From positions 1 through 62,085 of the forward strand of contig DATMKQ010000121.1 of NCBI GenBank assembly GCA_035571275.1: a stretch of DNA of 62,085 nucleotides, written 5' to 3'. The position numbers and the translations under genes are program-made. Positions 22,512 through 31,154 of the stretch are shown here, piece by piece. The notes under the pieces were generated by a model that was not told where the DNA came from, searched no databases, and worked only from the letters and a program-made list of their open reading frames with translations. This DNA is from Trebonia sp035571275 (lineage in GTDB: Bacteria > Actinomycetota > Actinomycetes > Streptosporangiales > Streptosporangiaceae). Position 1 is the first letter of the stretch; the number at the start of each line of letters is the position of its first letter.

Positions 22512-24650
22512 TCAATTCTTTTTCCTGATCGGTGTGGCGGCCATTCCGGCCACCAGAACCCCCGCCAGCGCGGTGTACGCGACGCGGGTCTGGGGCCGGA
22601 GGGTGGACGGTCCGGTGATCCCCACCGGCAGCATGTCGTCCCACGGGACGCGGACGATCGCGCGGCAGCGGCCCCGTGCGACCGATTCGGCCTGCGCGAC
22701 GTCCGGCATGCTACGCCTGCTCACGCCGTTGATCAGCGTCACCGAATGCGCCGCCAGGTCGGCGAAACCGTGCGCGTCCAGCCAGTCGCGGGTGTCGGCG
22801 AGCGCGCCCGGCGCCTCCACACTCGCGGGGACCACCACGACAAGCTGGTCGGTGATCGTGAGCAGCTTGGTCAGCCCGGCCGCGCCGGGGTCGAGCATGG
22901 CCAGCGGGTAGTACTTGCCGAGGTGTTCGGCGAGGAGCCGTTCGTCACCATCCCCGAGTGCCTCGTGGGAAGCGATCACGTCCAACCGCGCCGCGGTATC
23001 CCTGGGAGTGGGGCTGAGGCCGTCCGGGCGGGATGGCGCGCGTTTCTCCGGCGTCTTGCCGCCGAGGATCTCCTCCATCCAGCCGACAGGCGCGCTGTAC
23101 CTGGCGAGCGTGCCGTCGTGCAAGTCAACCGCGGCGACAGGCTGTTCTCGCAGGCTGGCAAGGATGTGCCCGGTCATCAGGGTGGTGACCGTCTGGCCGG
23201 CGCCGCTGGTGCAGCCGAGCATGAGGACCCGCTTCGGCCCGTTGAGCGGAAGCCGGGCTCGTGCCCTGTCCAGCGCCTCCTGGTCGCGTGCCCCCGGCCC
23301 CTGCGTGGCGCCCGCCACGATCCTGACCTTGCCGTGCCAGGACAGGTTGCGATCCTTCGCCGGCCCGCTCAGCGCCCGCTCGATGGACGGTACCCGCTGG
23401 TCGTGCTGCGCGACAGCCGTAACATGCGCAACGCTTTCCGGCAGCGCGGCGGCGTCCGCCGCCGCCTCCGCCGGCGTTACCACGTCCGGCGCAACGTCCG
23501 CCACCGGCGGCGTCACCATCGCCGGCGCATCACCCGCCACCGGCGGCGTCACCACCTCCGGCGCATCCGCCGGTTTGTTTGCTGTTTGCGGTGTCCTAGC
23601 ACCTGAAACCGCAAACAAATCCAACCGCTGATCGTTATGCGAGACCTCGATGCGTGACGCGCCCGTGGCGCCGGGCCGCGCCGGTGGCCGTGGTGACACC
23701 GGGTGGACGTCCGGCGCAGCGTGCTCTGGCATGTCGGAAGGAGACGGCGGGGGCTTCAGCGCCACCCCGGGTGGCAGCGTGGGTGGCGGGCCGGCCGGTT
23801 TTGACCTGAGCGCGGCGAGCCGGAACCTCCCGTGCTTGGGAGCGACCTCCTGGTCGGCGACCGGAGCCCGTGCAGCGGCCGACTGCGGATCGGCAACAGG
23901 CCAGGCTTCGCCCGCTGAGCTTGGCCACGGCTCAGCGGCTGGGTGCTGCTCGAGGGCTGGCCACGTCGTCTCGGCGGCAGGTCGTGCGGGCGCCGCCGCG
24001 CGGCCGTTGCGTACGGGGCGGGGCTCAGCGGAGCGGGTCTTTACAGCGCCGCCTGAGGCTCCTGTTCCCTTTCCTCGCGCCCGGGCCCTGACCCGGGCGG
24101 AACTAGGCGCCGGTAGCGGTGCGTTCGCCGTCACGACGACCGACGCTGACGCGCTGGCCGCCGCCGAAACGGCATCGAACGCCACGGCCGCGCCCGCCTG
24201 GACGGTCCGCCGGTTCCGCCGGGCCACGGTGCCCCGGTCGCGGACCGCGACGACTCCTTGTTCCTTGCGCTTGCGGGGTGCCCGGCTACTGTGCCACACG
24301 CGGGCAGTCACGATGATCTGGTCTTTTTCGCTGAGCGGCGCGAGCCTGCACCAAACACGAGGCTCAGTCAGATAGCGGACCTGTGATTCCACGAGCTCCG
24401 GCAAACGTTTGCTCTCGATGACCGGCCGGGTCGTCAGCCAGGTCAGCAGGCCGGGCGGCAGAATGTACAGCCACACCAAGCTGTGGTTGAAGGGCAGCCC
24501 TATCGCGACCAGGAGAACGATATAAGGCACCGTAATCCCAGTAAATACGGCGATCCAGTTGATCGGCAGCGGCGCGGGAAGCCTAAAGTCATAAAGCTTG
24601 TAGAGCCGCTTTTCGATCCGCCAGATGTTCGTATAAGTGGGCAGGTCCAC
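22512..24650 (-). CDS. TcpE-like membrane protein fused to a degenerate MinD/ParA-like ATPase domain
   Basis: 712 aa, three parts. Residues 1-120 resemble TcpE conjugation proteins (LYKLYDFRLPAPLPINW, membrane helices about 32-52 and 58-74). Residues 120-440 are a basic, Ala/Pro-rich linker. Residues about 465-712 have a SIMIBI (MinD/ParA) pattern: KRVLMLGCTSGAGQTVTT, VAAVDLHDG, YPLAMLDPGAAGL, QLVVVVPAS, VTLINGV. The P-loop reads GCTSGAGQTVTT with Gln486 where the Walker lysine belongs and no signature lysine, so ATP hydrolysis is doubtful. It lies between pilin-like and VirB4 genes. The linker contains tandem repeats and a palindromic low-GC insertion. Confidence 0.72.
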   Translation of the reverse strand: MDLPTYTNIWRIEKRLYKLYDFRLPAPLPINWIAVFTGITVPYIVLLVAIGLPFNHSLVWLYILPPGLLTWLTTRPVIESKRLPELVESQVRYLTEPRVWCRLAPLSEKDQIIVTARVWHSSRAPRKRKEQGVVAVRDRGTVARRNRRTVQAGAAVAFDAVSAAASASASVVVTANAPLPAPSSARVRARARGKGTGASGGAVKTRSAEPRPVRNGRAAAPARPAAETTWPALEQHPAAEPWPSSAGEAWPVADPQSAAARAPVADQEVAPKHGRFRLAALRSKPAGPPPTLPPGVALKPPPSPSDMPEHAAPDVHPVSPRPPARPGATGASRIEVSHNDQRLDLFAVSGARTPQTANKPADAPEVVTPPVAGDAPAMVTPPVADVAPDVVTPAEAAADAAALPESVAHVTAVAQHDQRVPSIERALSGPAKDRNLSWHGKVRIVAGATQGPGARDQEALDRARARLPLNGPKRVLMLGCTSGAGQTVTTLMTGHILASLREQPVAAVDLHDGTLARYSAPVGWMEEILGGKTPEKRAPSRPDGLSPTPRDTAARLDVIASHEALGDGDERLLAEHLGKYYPLAMLDPGAAGLTKLLTITDQLVVVVPASVEAPGALADTRDWLDAHGFADLAAHSVTLINGVSRRSMPDVAQAESVARGRCRAIVRVPWDDMLPVGITGPSTLRPQTRVAYTALAGVLVAGMAATPIRKKN
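23470..23570 (-). repeat. Degenerate in-frame tandem repeat (about 36 bp units) in the TcpE-MinD linker
   Basis: Two close copies and one decayed copy of a unit containing GCCACCGGCGGCGTCACC encode VAGDAPAMVTPP-type peptides between the membrane and ATPase domains. Confidence 0.7.
23574..23619. repeat. Low-GC palindromic insertion inside the TcpE-MinD gene
   Basis: GTTTGCGGT (23584-23592) pairs with ACCGCAAAC (23608-23616), and TTTGTTTGC (23574-23582) pairs with GCAAACAAA (23611-23619). The segment is visibly AT-richer than its surroundings and uses rare codons (TTT, TCA, AAA, ACA), while remaining in frame. Confidence 0.65.
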
Positions 24651-24677
24651 TTTGACGCGCTCCTCAGCGAGTAATAA

Positions 24678-24938
24678 TTAGTGGACCCCGAGTGCGTTTG
24701 CTATTCCCGTGGCCAGCTCCTGGACGATGCTGGGCGTGTAGAAGACCACCGCGATCAGGACGGCCAGGACGATGAACTGCACGAACCGGGTGATCTCGCG
24801 AGTGAAGAGAAAGAAGAGCGCTACGATGCCCACTATCCCCAGGAATAGCGGGCCGAAAAGGCTCTGCAGGTAGGTGACTAGGCCTTGGGTGCTGATCGCC
24901 GCTTGCGGGGCCGCCGCGGCGATGATCTGAACGGACAT
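24678..24938 (-). CDS. Small two-helix membrane protein, VirB2/pilin-like
   Basis: 86-87 residues, almost entirely hydrophobic: a possible amphipathic/cleavable start (QIIAAAAPQAA), helix one LFLGIVGIVALFFLFT and helix two FVQFIVLAVLIAVVFYTPS, with a short charged loop REITR between. Size and topology resemble VirB2-type pilin subunits and small TcpD-like proteins. ATG 24938 has GAAGGGAAGG upstream (ATG 24941 is adjacent). Placed second in the T4SS-like operon, 27 nt before the TcpE-MinD gene. Assignment rests on topology and context rather than sequence identity. Confidence 0.65.
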   Translation of the reverse strand: MSVQIIAAAAPQAAISTQGLVTYLQSLFGPLFLGIVGIVALFFLFTREITRFVQFIVLAVLIAVVFYTPSIVQELATGIANALGVH

Positions 24939-25080
24939 CATCCTTCCCTTCCGTGTACATCAGTGAGCGGCCGGGGACGCCATGGGGCCCAGGGAGCGTA
25001 TGTGGGCAGTGGGGGCCGGAGGCACTTGCCATCGCTCGCCGGCCGCAAGGCACGGTCGGGGGTCGACGACGCGTCCTGGG

Positions 25081-26064
25081 TCATTGGCTTCCCATCGGCT
25101 GCGTAGATGCACGGATCTCCCTTACATACCATCTTCCGCTTTGCTGGTCGATGACCGACATGTCATAAGTTGTAGCGAGCTGACTCATACCCCCTCTGAC
25201 CTGGCCAGGAAACACCCAATTGACGGTCACGGTGATGTCGCGTGTCGCGCCGCCCGGCGGAACGGTGATGCTCCCGATCGACCCGAAACTTACGGCGCCG
25301 TCGAGGCCGTTAAGCGAAACCCCCGGCGCGAGGAACCGGTTCAGGGTCGCCTGATCCCCGTTCGCATAGGCCTGGAAGAATGCCGGCAGCTGATTCGACA
25401 GCGCGCGCTGCGCGGCCTGATCGGAGCCCGCCTGCGGCGTGCCTGGTGGCGATACGGTCATCGGCGCGGGCAGCACAGCCGGCTCGCCGGAGACCACTAT
25501 CCCGCCGCCGGAAGCGTAGAGCGGCACGCCGAGCTCCATCATTTTGCTGTTCACCGATGCCAGCAACGTCACCACCGCGATGTGCGCAGTGCGCACATCA
25601 ATCCCGGCCACCTGCTCGGAGTCGAGCAGGGAAGTGCCGCCGCCGTTCCAGCCGAATTGAGGATCACTGACGCGGACATTGGCAGGTATAAAAGCCGCCA
25701 GCTGTTGCGCGCGCTGAGTTGCGGTCGCCGGACTGAAGTTCAGGTAGGCCTGGCCGAACTGCATGGCGAACGCTTCGCCAAGCGTCACGGGAAACGCAGG
25801 CGTCGAAGCAGTCGTAGTCGCCGCGCCTTTTGTATTGGCAGGCGTCTCATTCAGTGCGATCGCCATTACGCCGCGATAGCCGATAATGAGAATCGCCGCC
25901 CAGAGAACGACCCGCATCGGCCATACCATCCAGCGCCCGCCGGCGCCGCTCCACGGCGCTTTGGCGGTCGCGGAACGGCGCCCGTCCATGACCGGTGATT
26001 TATCACCGTACACGGTCGACTCCGTTCCGCTATCAAGGCTGGAGACGCTCGACCTGCGTACCAT
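25081..26064 (-). CDS. TcpC/VirB8-like scaffold protein, first gene of the T4SS-like operon
   Basis: 327 aa with a basic cytoplasmic N-terminus, one membrane helix (WMVWPMRVVLWAAILIIGY, about 45-65) and two extracytoplasmic alpha+beta units separated near LPAPMTVSPPG, as in TcpC, where tandem NTF2-like domains trimerise to build the translocation scaffold. The last domain ends YDMSVIDQQSGRWYVREI. ATG 26064 follows GGAGG by 4-5 nt; upstream in-frame codons to 26166 look non-coding. The closest named family is conjugal transfer TcpC (PF12642); I infer membership from architecture. Confidence 0.75.
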   Translation of the reverse strand: MVRRSSVSSLDSGTESTVYGDKSPVMDGRRSATAKAPWSGAGGRWMVWPMRVVLWAAILIIGYRGVMAIALNETPANTKGAATTTASTPAFPVTLGEAFAMQFGQAYLNFSPATATQRAQQLAAFIPANVRVSDPQFGWNGGGTSLLDSEQVAGIDVRTAHIAVVTLLASVNSKMMELGVPLYASGGGIVVSGEPAVLPAPMTVSPPGTPQAGSDQAAQRALSNQLPAFFQAYANGDQATLNRFLAPGVSLNGLDGAVSFGSIGSITVPPGGATRDITVTVNWVFPGQVRGGMSQLATTYDMSVIDQQSGRWYVREIRASTQPMGSQ

Positions 26065-26194
26065 TACACCTCCGCCACTCCCGTACCTGGTTAGCCCAGA
26101 CACAGGTGTGTTCCCTGCCGGTCCCGTGCACCATTGTGCGCCCAAAAGCCGCTTCACGTGCGGCAATAGAGCCGAACAAAACGCACGATCCCGT

Positions 26195-26212
26195 ACTGGA
26201 GTTATCTCCAGT
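26195..26212. promoter_or_regulatory. Perfect hairpin upstream of the T4SS-like operon
   Basis: ACTGGAG TTAT CTCCAGT, 7-bp perfect arms, about 130 nt before the first gene of the operon. A second short stem, CCCGC/GCGGG, lies at about 26232-26247. Together they mark the 235-nt intergenic region (26167-26401) as regulatory or terminating; no gene is seen there. Confidence 0.45.
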
Positions 26213-26401
26213 CACACCTGACCCAGATATAACCCGCCACTATGCGGGCCTTGCTTACTGAACGTAACTCATCACATACAAATACGCAACAGGCAAGCAG
26301 CAGGTTCATTCGCATCACGGGACAAACCCACGCCGGAAGCTAGAAAATCGCTTCCCAGTTCGCTCAGCCGCACCGAGCGACTCCTTACACCCCGTAACCA
26401 A

Positions 26402-27073
26402 TCAGCTGAATGGCTCCCACTTGCCCACGAGGTGCACGGTGAGCAAAGCGATCACGAGGCCGGCGAGGAGCGAGGCGATCAGCAGTGCCAGCCGGGTGCC
26501 GCGGCCGCCGAGGACTTGCATCGCACGGCTGGCGTGCCGCCCGCCGCCCGCGTGCCCGTCGGCTTCATCGTGCGGGACGGAGCCGCCGCGTGCCTCGGCG
26601 GCGAGCAGTCGCGGCAGTCGCCACACGTAGGTGAGCACGTGGATAGCGATGAAGAAAGCCCAGGCGATGAACGAGATCCTGTGCACCGTAAGCCACCCGC
26701 TGGGCGGCCCGTAGCTGGGGCCGATGACGGCGAGCATGATGCCGGAGCCGAAGACGCACGCCGTGAGCAGCATAATGATCGGCCCTATCAGCCGCAGCAG
26801 CGGCGCGGGCGGCCCTTTCTGCCGGTACGGCGCGCTCCCCGCGTAGTAGCGGGTGAACCGGTAGAGGACCGACCCGGCCTTGAGGGTGACCGGCCCGAGG
26901 AGCAGCATGCCGAGGAAGACGTGCAGTGTGAGCAGGCGGCCGATCTTCAAGATCGTGTAGCACTCGACGAGCAGCAGGATCAGCAGCACCGCCCCGGTCA
27001 TCGCGGTAAGCCGCTCATTGCCCTCGGCTCCACCAGACCGCGAAGGCGCGATGGCAGCGCGGAACCCGACCAT
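26402..27073 (-). CDS. Cytochrome-b-like four-helix membrane protein
   Basis: 223 aa. Five hydrophobic helices: TAMTGAVLLILLLVECYTIL, LLTLHVFLGMLLLGPV, LIGPIIMLLTACVFGSGIML, FIAWAFFIAIHVLTYVW and a C-terminal LALLIASLLAGLVIALLTV. Histidines placed on successive helices (LHVFLG, TVHRISFIAWAFFIAIH) resemble a b-type haem-binding arrangement as in DUF4405/cytochrome b561-type proteins. ATG 27073 has AGGAGG at ideal spacing. Electron-transfer partner unknown. Same strand as the T4SS-like operon but separated from it by 337 nt. Confidence 0.65.
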   Translation of the reverse strand: MVGFRAAIAPSRSGGAEGNERLTAMTGAVLLILLLVECYTILKIGRLLTLHVFLGMLLLGPVTLKAGSVLYRFTRYYAGSAPYRQKGPPAPLLRLIGPIIMLLTACVFGSGIMLAVIGPSYGPPSGWLTVHRISFIAWAFFIAIHVLTYVWRLPRLLAAEARGGSVPHDEADGHAGGGRHASRAMQVLGGRGTRLALLIASLLAGLVIALLTVHLVGKWEPFS

Positions 27074-27131
27074 GCCCGTCCTCCTGCCACCCGCCCGCTA
27101 GATATTCAGAGTATATACCGAGCGGATAGCG

Positions 27132-28262
27132 TCACGGCGCAGTGGATCGACGCGATGGTGGTGCGGACTCCGGCGCGTATCCTTGGCGGCGCCTCACCGT
27201 GCGGTGGTAGATGAGAAACGCCACGGTGATCAGCCCCTTCAGGCTCATGCCCCGGTACACCAGCACCGCGGCGACCGAGTACTTGCCATGCAGCCCGGCG
27301 GTGGCGAGGGCGGTGATCAGCACGATGTCCACGATGCCGAACCCGGCAGGCACCGGGCTGAAGCTGGCGGCGCCGACGCCCGCCGTCCAGACGATCAGGA
27401 TCGCCGCCCACGGGACGGGCTCGCCAACCGCCTTGATCGCGCACACCAGGCAGGCCACGTCGGCGATCCAGTTGACCAGCGCCCAGCCGAACGCCCCCGC
27501 GGCAGTCTGGTACCTCAGGCGCAGCGCACCCACAAGGTCGAGCGCGCCGGTGACTACCGAGCGCGGCTCACCCCGGGGCCGCTTGATGACATGCTTACTC
27601 ACCCGGAGGGCGCCGGTCACGCGGCCCACCAGCCAGGTGCGGGCGCGCGGGAAACGCAATGCCACCACGATGGCCGCCACCGCTGCCGCCAGCAGGAAGC
27701 TCGCGACCAGCGACGCGGCCGCGGCGGCGGGATTGCCGGTGATCAGCGCGCCGGTCGCCGCGATCACCGCGAACGCGACGGTCGAGAAGACGCCCGCGAC
27801 CGTCAGGGCCATGCTGACGTGCTCCGGCCTGGCCCCCGCGCGGCGGAAGTCGCGGTAGGCATAGGCGGTCGCGATCGAGGAGCCGATGATCGGCACCGTG
27901 ACCGAGATCGCATTGGAGCTGTATGCCGTGGCCAGCACCGAACGCAGCGTGTGCTTGGCCCCGGCACCCCGCAACAGAGAGCGCTCGAGCTGGGCCAAAG
28001 CGACCATGGACACGAGCTCCACGCTGAACGCGGCCAGCAGCCAGCCGACCCGGACATAGCGCAGCGCGACGAAACCCTCGCGCACCGTCGAGCGTTCCGC
28101 ATAAATGGCCGCCAGGGCACCTACGGCGATCACAGCCACGGCGACCACCTGCGCTGCACCCATCCGGCCGTGCCGCAGCATGCCCCTATGCGACGGCGAA
28201 TCCGAAGCTGACGGCGCCGACGGCTCCACTGGCTGCGAAGACGGCGCCGGTGAACCGGTCAC
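27132..28262 (-). CDS. Flippase-like lysylphosphatidylglycerol synthase TM-region family protein (UPF0104)
   Basis: 376 aa polytopic membrane protein of the YbhN/UPF0104 superfamily (the membrane half of MprF). Family features include SNAISVTVPIIGSSIATAYAYRDFRRAGA, ALVNWIADVACLVCAIKAVG, and the C-terminal SPVPAGFGIVDIVLITALATAG / VLVYRGMSLKGLI. Such proteins act as lipid or polyprenyl-glycolipid flippases; none of the lysyltransferase domain is present. The start at GTG 28262 has no clear RBS, and an internal ATG near residue 28 is possible. Confidence 0.8.
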   Translation of the reverse strand: MTGSPAPSSQPVEPSAPSASDSPSHRGMLRHGRMGAAQVVAVAVIAVGALAAIYAERSTVREGFVALRYVRVGWLLAAFSVELVSMVALAQLERSLLRGAGAKHTLRSVLATAYSSNAISVTVPIIGSSIATAYAYRDFRRAGARPEHVSMALTVAGVFSTVAFAVIAATGALITGNPAAAAASLVASFLLAAAVAAIVVALRFPRARTWLVGRVTGALRVSKHVIKRPRGEPRSVVTGALDLVGALRLRYQTAAGAFGWALVNWIADVACLVCAIKAVGEPVPWAAILIVWTAGVGAASFSPVPAGFGIVDIVLITALATAGLHGKYSVAAVLVYRGMSLKGLITVAFLIYHRTVRRRQGYAPESAPPSRRSTAP

Positions 28263-28350
28263 TGACGCATTATCACAGGTGCCAGCACTCGGTGCACCAG
28301 CGCCTCCCCCGCGTGACGCGGTGGGCGAAGTATAGAAAGTTCGGGCGGAT

Positions 28351-29448
28351 CTATGATGTTTTGTTAAAACGAAACTCCACCACGTCGCCGTCTTGCATGA
28401 CGTAGTCCTTGCCTTCGACGCGGGCCTTGCCGACCGCGCGGGCGGCGGCGACCGAGCCCGCCGCGATCAAGTCCTCGAACGACACGATTTCGGCCTTGAT
28501 GAAGCCGCGCTGGAAGTCCGTGTGGATCACGCCCGCCGCCTCGGGGGCGGTGGCGCCGATCGGGATCTCCCAGGCGCGGGTCTCCTTGGGCCCCGCCGTC
28601 AGGAACGTCTGCAGCCCGAGGGCGCGGAACCCGGCCGACGCGAGCTGGGAAAGCCCCGGCTCACCCAGGCCGGCCTCGGCGAGCAGCTCGGCGGCTTCGT
28701 CCTCGGGGAGCTCGGTCAGGTCGGCTTCGGTCTTCGCGTCAAGGACGATCGTCTCGGCCGGCGCCACGAGGCTGGCGAGCTGCTTGCGCAGCCCCTCGTC
28801 GCCCAGGTCCGCGACGTCCATGTTGAACACGTAGAGGAACGGCTTGGCCGTGAGCAGGTGCAGCTCGCGCAGCGCCGGCAACGAGATCCCGGCGGCAGCG
28901 GCGCCGGCGAACAACGTCGTGCCGTTGTTCAGCACGTCCACAGCCGCGGTCGCGGCGGCAGTCACCTCAGTTCGTTCCGGATCCTTGCTGAATTTTGATT
29001 CTTTGGCCAGGCGAGGCAGGGCCTTTTCCAGAGTCTGCAGGTCGGCGAGGAGCAGTTCGGTCACGACCGTCTCGATATCGCCTTCCGGTTCCGCGGAACC
29101 CTCCACGCGGGTCACGTCGGGATCGTTGAAGACGCGGACGACCTGGCAGATCGCGTCGGTCTCGCGGATGTGGCCGAGGAACTGGTTGCCGAGGCCCTGA
29201 CCCTGCGAGGCGCCGCGGACCAGGCCGGCGATGTCGGTGAAGCGCACCGAGGCGGGCACGATGCGGGCGCTGTTGTAGAGCTTCGCGAGCGCGGCGAGCC
29301 TGGGGTCGGGGACGCCGACGACCCCGACGTTGGGCTCGATCGTGGCGAACGGGTAGTTCGCAGCGAGCGCCCCGGCCCGGGTTAGCGCGTTGAACAGGGT
29401 TGACTTGCCGACATTGGGCAAACCGACGATTCCGATGGACAGGCTCAC
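28351..29448 (-). CDS. ychF: Redox-regulated ribosome-associated ATPase YchF/OLA1
   Basis: Obg-family P-loop protein that prefers ATP and associates with ribosomes. 365 aa. G1 GLPNVGKST near the N-terminus, switch I region ANYPFATIEPNVG, G3 DIAGLVRGASQGQGLGNQFL, G4-equivalent NMDVADLG, then the C-terminal TGS domain (FLTAGPKETRAWEIPIGATAPEAAGVIH...DGDVVEFRFN). The frame is open to 29526, but GTG 29448 gives the conserved SLSIGIVGLPNVG start. Corresponds to Rv1112 in the ispH-xseA neighbourhood. Confidence 0.96.
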   Translation of the reverse strand: MSLSIGIVGLPNVGKSTLFNALTRAGALAANYPFATIEPNVGVVGVPDPRLAALAKLYNSARIVPASVRFTDIAGLVRGASQGQGLGNQFLGHIRETDAICQVVRVFNDPDVTRVEGSAEPEGDIETVVTELLLADLQTLEKALPRLAKESKFSKDPERTEVTAAATAAVDVLNNGTTLFAGAAAAGISLPALRELHLLTAKPFLYVFNMDVADLGDEGLRKQLASLVAPAETIVLDAKTEADLTELPEDEAAELLAEAGLGEPGLSQLASAGFRALGLQTFLTAGPKETRAWEIPIGATAPEAAGVIHTDFQRGFIKAEIVSFEDLIAAGSVAAARAVGKARVEGKDYVMQDGDVVEFRFNKTS

Positions 29449-29476
29449 GGAAGGCCAGTCTATCGGGCCTGACACC

Positions 29477-31078
29477 CTAAAACTGGGCCGCGTACTGCGA
29501 GGTGCCGATCCTGGCCTCGATGACAAGGGGGCGGGTGCGCCGCACGCCGAGGGCCTTCCCCAGCCCGGTGACGCTGTCTACCCGGACCCCGTCGCAGCCT
29601 AGCGACTCCGCGAGCGCGGGGATGTCGGTGCGGTCGACGGTTGTCGCGGTCAGCGGGTAGCCGAGCGACTGCTGGTGCAGTTCGATGCGGTTGAGGCTGC
29701 CGTCGGAGAAGACGACGACGACCAGGCCGAGACCCAGCCGCGACGCCACGGAAAGCTCGGTCGCCGTCATCGCGAACCCGCCGTCGCCGGTGAAGCTGAC
29801 GACCGGCGTGCCCGGCCGGGACAGGCACGCCGCGATCGCCGCGGGCAGCCCGAACCCCATCGCGGACAGCCCGTTGGTGATCAGCGTCTCCCGCGGCGCC
29901 CTCGCCACCCAGGCCTGTCCCGTCATGATCTTGTGCGATCCCACATCGGCCGTCGCGATCGTGTCGGCGGGCAGCGCCTCGCGGACGGTCGTGACGACCT
30001 CGGAGGGGTTGAGCTTGCCCGACTCGTACCCCGCCTCCCACGCGTCCCTGAGCGCAACGCGGTGCGCGGCCACCTCGCCAGGCGCCCAGCGCGGCGCGCC
30101 GTCCCAGTGCTCGTCGATCCAGCCCAGGGCGGCGGCCACGTTCCCGACGATCTCGGTAGCGGCGGGGTAGATCTGGTCGGTGTTCGGCGTGGTGTCCACG
30201 TGCAACACAGGCGTGGCGATCTGCCACGGTGTTATCAGCTCCACCGGGTCGAAGCCCGCGGTGACGATCAGGTCGGCGCTGGCGAGCAGGTCCCAGATCA
30301 CCCGGTACCCGGCCATGTCGAGCACGCCCGCGAAGTACGGGTGATCCTCGCTGATCACGCCCTTGGCCATCGCCCCGACGACGACAGGCAGCCCGGCCCG
30401 CTCGGCGAGGCTGGTCAGCGCCGCGCCTGCGCCGCAGCGCACCGCCCCGGCGCCGGCCAGCAGCACCGGCCGCCGCGCTTTGCTGAGCGGCCGCAGCGGG
30501 TCCTCGCCGTAAAGACCGAGGGTGGTGGCGGCCGGGGTAAGCGGCGGGGCTTTCACGCCGTTGATGGTGTCTGGCACGGTTATTCCGAACGAATCCGTGG
30601 TGACTGTGAGGTGCACAGCCCCGGGCCGTTCGGCGGTGGCAGTGCGCAATGCCCTGCGGATCACCGTGTCGGCCGACTGTGGCTCGAGCCGAGCCGTGAG
30701 CTTCGTGACCGGCGCGAACAGCCGGTCGTGATCGACCAGCTGGTGTGTCCAGTACTGCTCGCGCGAGCTGTCCACCTGTCCGGAGACCGCCAGCACGGGG
30801 ACCCGGTCCAGGGTGGCGCTCGCGACGCCGTTGAGCAGCGCGGTCGAGCCCGGGCCGAGCGTGGACAGGCACACACCCGGCAGCCCGGTGCACATCGCGG
30901 CGCCCTCGGCCATGAACGCGGCGCTGCCCTCGCGGACGGCCGCCACCATCGTTGGCCCCCCATCGCGGGTGGCATCCATGAAGTCGACCACCGACTCCCC
31001 CGGGTACCCGAACACATGCGTTACCCCCGCCTGGCGCAGGTAACTGGCCAACAGCGTGGCAGTCGTCTCGGTCGTCAC
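29477..31078 (-). CDS. Thiamine-pyrophosphate enzyme, acetolactate-synthase-like
   Basis: 533 aa with the three-domain POX/ALS fold. N-terminal PYR domain has the catalytic Glu in YPGESVVDF and LSTLGPGST; the middle domain includes PVLLAGAGAVR; the C-terminal PP domain has GDGGFAMTATELSVASRLGLG as the TPP/Mg motif, with DGSLN closing it instead of the usual NN. This points to a decarboxylase/carboligase of unassigned substrate rather than the biosynthetic IlvB. It is divergent from a MOCOS-like PLP enzyme across a 112-nt region with palindromes, so the pair is probably co-regulated. Confidence 0.8.
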   Translation of the reverse strand: MTTETTATLLASYLRQAGVTHVFGYPGESVVDFMDATRDGGPTMVAAVREGSAAFMAEGAAMCTGLPGVCLSTLGPGSTALLNGVASATLDRVPVLAVSGQVDSSREQYWTHQLVDHDRLFAPVTKLTARLEPQSADTVIRRALRTATAERPGAVHLTVTTDSFGITVPDTINGVKAPPLTPAATTLGLYGEDPLRPLSKARRPVLLAGAGAVRCGAGAALTSLAERAGLPVVVGAMAKGVISEDHPYFAGVLDMAGYRVIWDLLASADLIVTAGFDPVELITPWQIATPVLHVDTTPNTDQIYPAATEIVGNVAAALGWIDEHWDGAPRWAPGEVAAHRVALRDAWEAGYESGKLNPSEVVTTVREALPADTIATADVGSHKIMTGQAWVARAPRETLITNGLSAMGFGLPAAIAACLSRPGTPVVSFTGDGGFAMTATELSVASRLGLGLVVVVFSDGSLNRIELHQQSLGYPLTATTVDRTDIPALAESLGCDGVRVDSVTGLGKALGVRRTRPLVIEARIGTSQYAAQF

Positions 31079-31134
31079 GGCTCAATAGCATCACATGCCC
31101 CATCGTGGGCCTGCTGCACACCTCCCGCAATTGC

Positions 31135-31149
31135 CCATCAATTTGATGG
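31135..31149. promoter_or_regulatory. Palindrome in the divergent TPP/PLP enzyme promoter region
   Basis: CCATCAA T TTGATGG, a perfect 7-bp inverted repeat with a 1-nt centre, in AT-richer DNA between the divergent genes. An overlapping TTGA-TGG-TCAA lies at 31143-31153. Likely a regulator-binding site. Confidence 0.6.
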
Positions 31150-31154
31150 TCAAT

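Noticed and set aside
15654..26064. Integrative conjugative element
   Set aside because: No integrase, relaxase, coupling ATPase, att-like direct repeats or adjoining tRNA seen within the window, so mobility is not supported here.
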